The translations under genes were made by a program, and so were the position numbers. A stretch of 64,000 nucleotides of DNA from Kribbella pratensis (GTDB lineage: Bacteria > Actinomycetota > Actinomycetes > Propionibacteriales > Kribbellaceae). Within the stretch, counting starts at the first letter, position 1. Each line of letters opens with the position of its first letter. Positions 59,928 to 64,000 of this stretch are shown in pieces. The notes under the pieces are model-generated. The model did no database searches. It was not told the origin of the DNA and saw only the letters and a list, made by a program, of their open reading frames with translations. The stretch is from positions 496,001 through 560,000 of the forward strand of contig NZ_SODU01000001.1 in NCBI RefSeq assembly GCF_004366075.1. Direction: 5' to 3'.

Positions 59928-60569
59928 TCATTCCGCCAAGATGACCGGGAACGCCTTCAGCACCGAGTCGAACTGATGGTCGGGGGCGGGGGCGTCGGTT
60001 GCGTGCCGGTTTCCGATCTGGATCGTGTGGAGGCCTGCCGCGATGCCGCCGGCGATGTCGTGGGAGGGGTGGTCGCCCACCATCCAGCCGCCGTCGAGGG
60101 TTGTGCCGGTTCGGGTTGCGGCGAGTTCGAAGATTCGCCGGTCGGGTTTACGGATGCCGACTGTTTCGGAGACGCAGGCGTAGTCGATGGCGTCGGCGAT
60201 CTGGGTGTACTCGAGTTTCAGGTTCTGCTGGACGGTGCCGCCGTTCGTCACCACCGCGACGCGCCACCCGGCTGCCCGCAAGGCGGCCAGTCCGTCGAGC
60301 ACGGGCTGCTCGACCCAGGCGAACAACGGATGTTCCTCGTCGTACGACGCCACCAACTCGTCCACCGGAGCAGCGAGTCCGAACCGCGCCCGCGCCAGCT
60401 CGAACAGCTCCGCCCGCGGCCGGAACCCACTGTTGTCATGAGCAACCAACCAGTCGACACCGGACTCCCCCACCCCATACAAGCCCGCCCACCACCGAGC
60501 CCACTTCAAAAACGCCCCGTCCCGATCAATCAGCGTGTTGTCCAAATCAAAACAAACCAACCGGGACAT
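59928..60569 (-). CDS. HAD-superfamily hydrolase
   Basis: A 213-residue haloacid-dehalogenase-type phosphatase. Motif I is CFDLDNTLID (nucleophile Asp and second Asp), motif II VVTNGG, motif III near KPDRRIF, and motif IV VGDHPSHDI. The cap helices lie between about 15 and 90. It resembles HAD phosphatases acting on small phosphoesters. The ATG at 60569 with GGAGCGG before it is preferred to GTG 60578. The transcript probably starts in or near the family A repeat upstream. Confidence 0.9.
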   Translation of the reverse strand: MSRLVCFDLDNTLIDRDGAFLKWARWWAGLYGVGESGVDWLVAHDNSGFRPRAELFELARARFGLAAPVDELVASYDEEHPLFAWVEQPVLDGLAALRAAGWRVAVVTNGGTVQQNLKLEYTQIADAIDYACVSETVGIRKPDRRIFELAATRTGTTLDGGWMVGDHPSHDIAGGIAAGLHTIQIGNRHATDAPAPDHQFDSVLKAFPVILAE

Positions 60570-60641
60570 CCGCTCCACACCCCACCCTCACACACCGGAG
60601 CACCCCAACCCACAGCCGACACCACCTCAGCCGACGAGCAT

Positions 60642-60730
60642 GGACGCCCAGGCCATCACAACTGGTGACTGCTGGCACGCGCGAGCGTGCATCCGCCCGG
60701 CGACAAGCAATTGTGATGGGCTGGGTGTCC
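60642..60730. repeat. Structured repeat family A, copy 2
   Basis: Arms 60642-60661 and 60711-60730 pair at 18 of 20 positions (containing GGCCATCACAA / TTGTGATGGGC). Inside is a GCACGC-GCGA-GCGTGC hairpin (60675-60690) with a GNRA loop and a CGCCCGGCG stub. It shares the CCATCACAA arm core, GGCACGC and CGCC-CGGCGA pieces with 19546-19635, so the two are related by descent. It lies between the HAD and ParE-like genes. Confidence 0.7.
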
Positions 60731-60738
60731 GCCTCAAC

Positions 60739-62823
60739 TCAGACGTCGATGCGGTTTTCGTCCAGTTCGTAGGCGCCTTGGACGAGGAACTCCTTGCGGG
60801 GGGCCACGTCGTTGCCCATGAGGAGGTCGAAGACCTTGGCGGCGGCTTCGGCGTCGTCCACCGTGATGCGGCGGAGGGTGCGGTGCCGGGGGTCCATGGT
60901 GGTTTCGGCCAGCTGGTCGGCGTCCATCTCACCGAGACCCTTGTAGCGCTGCGGTGGCTCCTTCCAGCGGACGCCCTTCTTCATCAGTTCGGCCGTCTTC
61001 CGCTGGTACTCCGAGTCGCTGTAGGTGTACAGGTACTTGTCCTGCCCCTTCTTCGGGTTCGTCAGCTCGAACCGGTGCAGCGGCGGTACGGCGGTGTAGA
61101 CGCGGCCCGCCTCGACCAGCGGCCGCATGTACCGGAAGAACAGCGTCGCGAGCAGCGTCCGGATGTGGGCGCCGTCGGAGTCGGCGTCCGCCATGAAGAT
61201 GATCTTGCCGTAGCGCGCCTGCTCGAGGTCGAACGTACGGCCAGAGCCGGCGCCGACCACCTGGATGATCGACGCGCACTCGACGTTCTTCAGGACGTCG
61301 CTGACCGACGCCTTCTGCACGTTCAGGATCTTGCCGCGGATCGGCAGCAGCGCCTGGAACTCCGAGCTCCGCGCCAGCTTCGCCGTACCGAGCGCGGAAT
61401 CACCCTCGACGATGAACAGTTCGGAGCGGTCGACATCGTTGCTGCGGCAGTCCGCGAGCTTCGCCGGCAGCGCCGACGACTCCAGCGCGGTCTTCCGCCG
61501 CTGCAGCTCCCGGTGCTGACGCGCGGCGACGCGGGTCCGGGAGGCCGCGACGACCTTCTCCAGGACGGCGCGCGCCTGCGCCTTGTGCTCCCGTTTCGTC
61601 GATGTCAGGAACGATTCGAGTTCGGTCTGCACGACCTTCGCCACGATCCGCGACGCCGCCGGCGTACCCAGCACTTCCTTCGTCTGCCCGTCGAACTGCG
61701 GCTCGGCCAGCCGCACCGTCACGACCGCGGTCAGACCCTCGAGTACGTCGTCCTTGATGATCTCCTCGCCGCTCTTCAGCAGCCGGGTGCCGTCTAGTGC
61801 GTTCGTGAAACTCTTCGACAGCGCCCGCTCGAACCCGGCGACGTGGGTGCCGCCCTTCGGGGTCGCGACGATGTTGACGAACGACCGCACCTCGGTCTCG
61901 TACCCGTCGCCCCAGCGCACCGCGATGTCGACGTCCAGGTCCCGCTCGACGTCGGAGGGGGTCATGTGGCCGGCGTCGTCGAGCATCGGCACGGTCTCGG
62001 TGAAGTGCCCCGTCCCGGCCAGCCGGATGACCTCGGTCACCTTCTGGTCCGTCGCCAGGAACTCGCAGAACTCGCTGATCCCGCCGTCGTGCTTGAAGGT
62101 CTCCTCGGTGACCTCGTCGCCGCGCTCGTCGCGGATCACCAGCTCGAGCCCCGGCACCAGGAACGACGTCTGCCGCGCCCGGGTGACCAGCTCGTCGTAG
62201 TTGAAGGTCGCGTCCTTGGTGAAGATCTGCCGGTCCGCCCAGTACCGGATCCGGGTGCCGGTGACGCCCTTCTTCGCCCGGCCGGCCTTGCGCAGCCCCT
62301 TCGCCGGGGTGAAGCCGGCCCCGGCGCCCTCGCCGTCGAACTCACCCGCGACACCGCGCCGGAACGACGTCGTCCAGATCACGCCGCCACGGTCGACCTC
62401 GACGTCCAGCCGCGCCGACAGTGCGTTCACCACCGACGCGCCGACGCCGTGCAGACCGCCGGACGCGTTGTACGACCCGCCGCCGAACTTGCCGCCGGCG
62501 TGCAGCTTGGTGAACACGACCTCGACACCGCTGAGCTTCGTCTTCGGCTCGATGTCGACCGGGATCCCGCGCGCTCGGTCGACGACCTCGACCGAGCCGT
62601 CCTTGTAGAGCACGACGTCGATCCGGTCGCCGTGCCCGGCCAGGGCCTCGTCGACGGCGTTGTCGATGATCTCCCACAGGCAGTGCATCAGGCCGCGGCT
62701 GTCAGTGGACCCGATGTACATACCGGGCCGCTTCCGGACCGCCTCGAGACCTTCGAGGACGAGCAGATGGCGGGCGTTGTACGCCGGGTCGATCTCGGTA
62801 CTGCGAGGCGTCGGGGCGGCCAC
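60739..62823 (-). CDS. parE: DNA topoisomerase IV subunit B (ParE-like)
   Basis: A 694-residue ATPase subunit. The GHKL site has the catalytic Glu and Asn in EIIDNAVDEA, and YNASGGLHGVGASVVNALS is the ATP lid. The toprim domain has EGDSALGTAK and MADADSDGAHI (DxD metal ligands). The C-terminal block YKGLGEMDADQLAETTMDP closes it. Paired with the ParC-like subunit it would separate sister chromosomes. Streptomyces also carries parC and parE near each other with other genes between, from recall. The annotation as ParE rather than a second GyrB rests on the nearby ParC. Confidence 0.88.
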   Translation of the reverse strand: MAAPTPRSTEIDPAYNARHLLVLEGLEAVRKRPGMYIGSTDSRGLMHCLWEIIDNAVDEALAGHGDRIDVVLYKDGSVEVVDRARGIPVDIEPKTKLSGVEVVFTKLHAGGKFGGGSYNASGGLHGVGASVVNALSARLDVEVDRGGVIWTTSFRRGVAGEFDGEGAGAGFTPAKGLRKAGRAKKGVTGTRIRYWADRQIFTKDATFNYDELVTRARQTSFLVPGLELVIRDERGDEVTEETFKHDGGISEFCEFLATDQKVTEVIRLAGTGHFTETVPMLDDAGHMTPSDVERDLDVDIAVRWGDGYETEVRSFVNIVATPKGGTHVAGFERALSKSFTNALDGTRLLKSGEEIIKDDVLEGLTAVVTVRLAEPQFDGQTKEVLGTPAASRIVAKVVQTELESFLTSTKREHKAQARAVLEKVVAASRTRVAARQHRELQRRKTALESSALPAKLADCRSNDVDRSELFIVEGDSALGTAKLARSSEFQALLPIRGKILNVQKASVSDVLKNVECASIIQVVGAGSGRTFDLEQARYGKIIFMADADSDGAHIRTLLATLFFRYMRPLVEAGRVYTAVPPLHRFELTNPKKGQDKYLYTYSDSEYQRKTAELMKKGVRWKEPPQRYKGLGEMDADQLAETTMDPRHRTLRRITVDDAEAAAKVFDLLMGNDVAPRKEFLVQGAYELDENRIDV

Positions 62824-63215
62824 AGGGCTCCTTCACTGGATTGCCACACTTACACACCGCAGCTTATGCGGCCGCACCCCCAAAACGTGGCAGGCGGGGC
62901 CCGTGACGACTGGCGGGTGGGTACCGGAGATGCGTGTCGCGACAGGTATCGATCCGGACTCGATTAAGAGTGGCGTACGACACTCCGAATCCGAGCAGAC
63001 GGTGACGGCTCCATGGCGCACAGTGAGAGAAGAAGCACCCCGCCTCCGTGTATCACCAGAAATCGCCCGAAGACGAAACGATTCCGCGTCAGCAAGCGTC
63101 ATACGAGGACAGGTGGTTCGTCTCACATACGGACACGTTGTCCCCACCGGGAAGCGATCCGCATGTCAGGATGTTGCAATCTGGTGAGTACGGAACTAGA
63201 TGAGATGAGGCCTCA
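62824..63215. other. 392-bp gap before the DUF7455 gene; no gene seen
   Basis: Only antisense or short frames occur here, and none resembles a protein family. Short stems are present: GAGTG (62968-62972) / CACTC (62981-62985) and GGACA/TGTCC near 63131. TTGCAA (63174-63179) and TAGATG (63197-63202) are 17 bp apart and might start the DUF7455 transcript, though very close to its ATG. A longer leader from a farther promoter is just as likely. Confidence 0.4.
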
Positions 63216-63446
63216 ATGACTACAGCACTCGCCCCGAGTTCGGCGCTGTCTGCCGCGGATCGTTGTGACCGCTGCGGTGCGCAGGCCTACGTCCGAGTCA
63301 CCCTGACCAGCGGTGGGGAGCTACTTTTCTGCGCCCACCACGGCCGCGAGCACTCGGAGAAGCTGCGCGACATCGCGATCACCATCCACGACGAGACCGG
63401 TCGGCTCGAAGCCACCCCCACGGTCACCGTAGACGACGAGCGGTGA
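63216..63446 (+). CDS. DUF7455 small zinc-binding-type protein
   Basis: A 76-residue actinobacterial protein. CDRCGAQAYVRV and FCAHHGREHSEKLR carry three cysteines and several histidines in a zinc-ribbon-like order, then a short helix and polar tail. The family has unknown function. GATGAGG lies 8 bp before the ATG. It is monocistronic with a strong terminator behind it. Confidence 0.85.
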   Translation: MTTALAPSSALSAADRCDRCGAQAYVRVTLTSGGELLFCAHHGREHSEKLRDIAITIHDETGRLEATPTVTVDDER

Positions 63447-63500
63447 CCCACACGCTGTTCTAAACGCGCCAGCGCCGGCGCCAAAGTCATCACAGGCTTC

Positions 63501-63543
63501 GATGGCGGTTCACCCGAGCGGTGAACCGCCATCCCTCTTTTCA
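63501..63543 (+). terminator. Strong intrinsic terminator
   Basis: GATGGCGGTTCACC (63501-63514), loop CGAGC and GGTGAACCGCCATC (63520-63533) form a perfect 14-bp stem, followed by CCTCTTTTC. It ends the DUF7455 transcript and, being symmetric, may also stop the convergent MocR-like gene ending at 63554. Confidence 0.9.
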
Positions 63544-63553
63544 CCGAAATGGC

Positions 63554-64000
63554 TTACACGACAGGTACGCCGGGACCGGGTCCGTGCCGCCGTAGCTCCT
63601 GCCAGGCCCGCGAAAGCCGCGCGACCGCATCATCAAGCACTTGCTCGGAGTAGGCGAACGGCACCCGTAAGTAGTCGTTGTGCGCACCCGACGGATCCAT
63701 GGCCTGCCCGGCCACCACCTCGACGCCGTGCCGCAAGGCCACCTGCGCGAACACGCGAGCATCAGTGTCCGGCAACCGGACCCACAACGCCGATCCACCG
63801 ACCGGCGGCGACCATTCCCAGTCCGGTAGTCGTTCGGTCAGCAACTCCCCCATCAGCTTCTTCCGTATGGTCGCCAGCCGCGCCCGGACCGACGTCAGCT
63901 CGGTGAGCCGCGGCAGCAGCCGGGCAGTCAGCGCCTGGTCGATGACCGGACTCCCCAGGTCGGCCAGCGCCTTGTGCCGCGCCAGCCGCTCGGCGAGCGG
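63554..64000 (-). CDS. MocR-like aminotransferase-domain regulator, C-terminal part (partial)
   Basis: The frame enters from the right edge and runs 148 codons to a stop at 63554-63556. DWEWSPPVGGSALWVRLPDTDA and GVEVVAGQAMDPSGAHNDYLRVPFAYSEQVLDDAVARLSRAW are the small-domain blocks of class I/II aminotransferases, in the form typical of GntR-type MocR regulators. The N-terminal helix-turn-helix and PLP lysine lie outside the window, so regulator versus free enzyme cannot be settled. Confidence 0.82.
   Translation of the reverse strand, partial: PLAERLARHKALADLGSPVIDQALTARLLPRLTELTSVRARLATIRKKLMGELLTERLPDWEWSPPVGGSALWVRLPDTDARVFAQVALRHGVEVVAGQAMDPSGAHNDYLRVPFAYSEQVLDDAVARLSRAWQELRRHGPGPGVPVV

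Noticed and set aside
62833..63147. 104-codon minus-strand frame in the gap before DUF7455
   Set aside because: No ribosome site, no family pattern and poor third-position GC bias.

Overview
The window is high-GC DNA (about 65-70% G+C by eye) from an actinomycete. Genes are dense, many start at GTG, and ATGA/GTGA stop-start overlaps are common. Actinobacterial marker families are present: the septation protein SepH, DUF5998, a DUF2630 protein, a DUF7455 zinc-binding protein, an F420-type oxidoreductase, an N-terminal GNAT/acyl-CoA ligase fusion of the PatA type, and a ParC/ParE-like topoisomerase pair. The gene mix suits Propionibacteriales, possibly Kribbella or a relative; that placement is inference from recall. 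I see no rRNA, tRNA, CRISPR array or insertion sequence. A few hundred bases of most junctions were read for promoters and palindromes by eye only.

Layout. 1-9 kb: metallo-hydrolase, YaaA, aldo/keto reductase, aminopeptidase N, SepH and a BtrH-like protein. A 14-codon reading frame with five consecutive cysteine codons then lies, with a hairpin, ahead of an unknown gene (8.1-8.65 kb). 8.7-14.6 kb: HxlR regulator with an NAD(P)-binding protein; a coiled-coil protein divergent from a tyrosine recombinase, with a dif-shaped 28-bp inverted repeat between them; TetR regulator with an MFS exporter and twin operators. 14.6-26.9 kb: a carbohydrate locus built as two converging transcripts. On + are a secreted multidomain pectate-lyase-fold protein and a Gfo/Idh/MocA oxidoreductase. 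On - are a complete sugar ABC importer, a uronate-dehydrogenase-like epimerase, a ManD/RspA-like dehydratase, a ROK regulator and a GNAT enzyme. The first gene of each arm has the same 23-bp sequence between its -35 and -10 elements, so both arms are probably switched by one regulator, most simply the ROK protein. The substrate is probably an acidic plant or microbial polysaccharide.

27-50.9 kb: mostly housekeeping and exported proteins: DUF4185, SDR, sulfurtransferase, thymidine kinase, subtilase, phosphodiesterase, DUF5998, an FtsX-type ABC exporter, a NylC-like P1 peptidase, a DUF2087 protein, the PatA-like acyltransferase, an ArsB-like permease, an AMP-forming acyl-CoA synthetase, a FetB-like permease, DUF2630, an F420-type enzyme, a CoA-binding protein, and a NarL/DesK two-component system divergent from a second FtsX-type ABC exporter. 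51-64 kb: ParC-like and ParE-like subunits facing each other about 7 kb apart. Between them lie an LprG-like lipoprotein with a P55-like MFS pump, a sucrase/ferredoxin-like protein, two beta-carbonic anhydrases, a pyroglutamyl-peptidase-like protein that lacks the family cysteine, and a HAD phosphatase. DUF7455 with a strong terminator and a truncated MocR/aminotransferase gene close the window.

Besides genes, the window holds two dispersed structured repeat families (A at 19546 and 60642; B at 8661 and 57339) and a local three-copy hairpin array at 38672. All of them sit at the 3' ends of genes.
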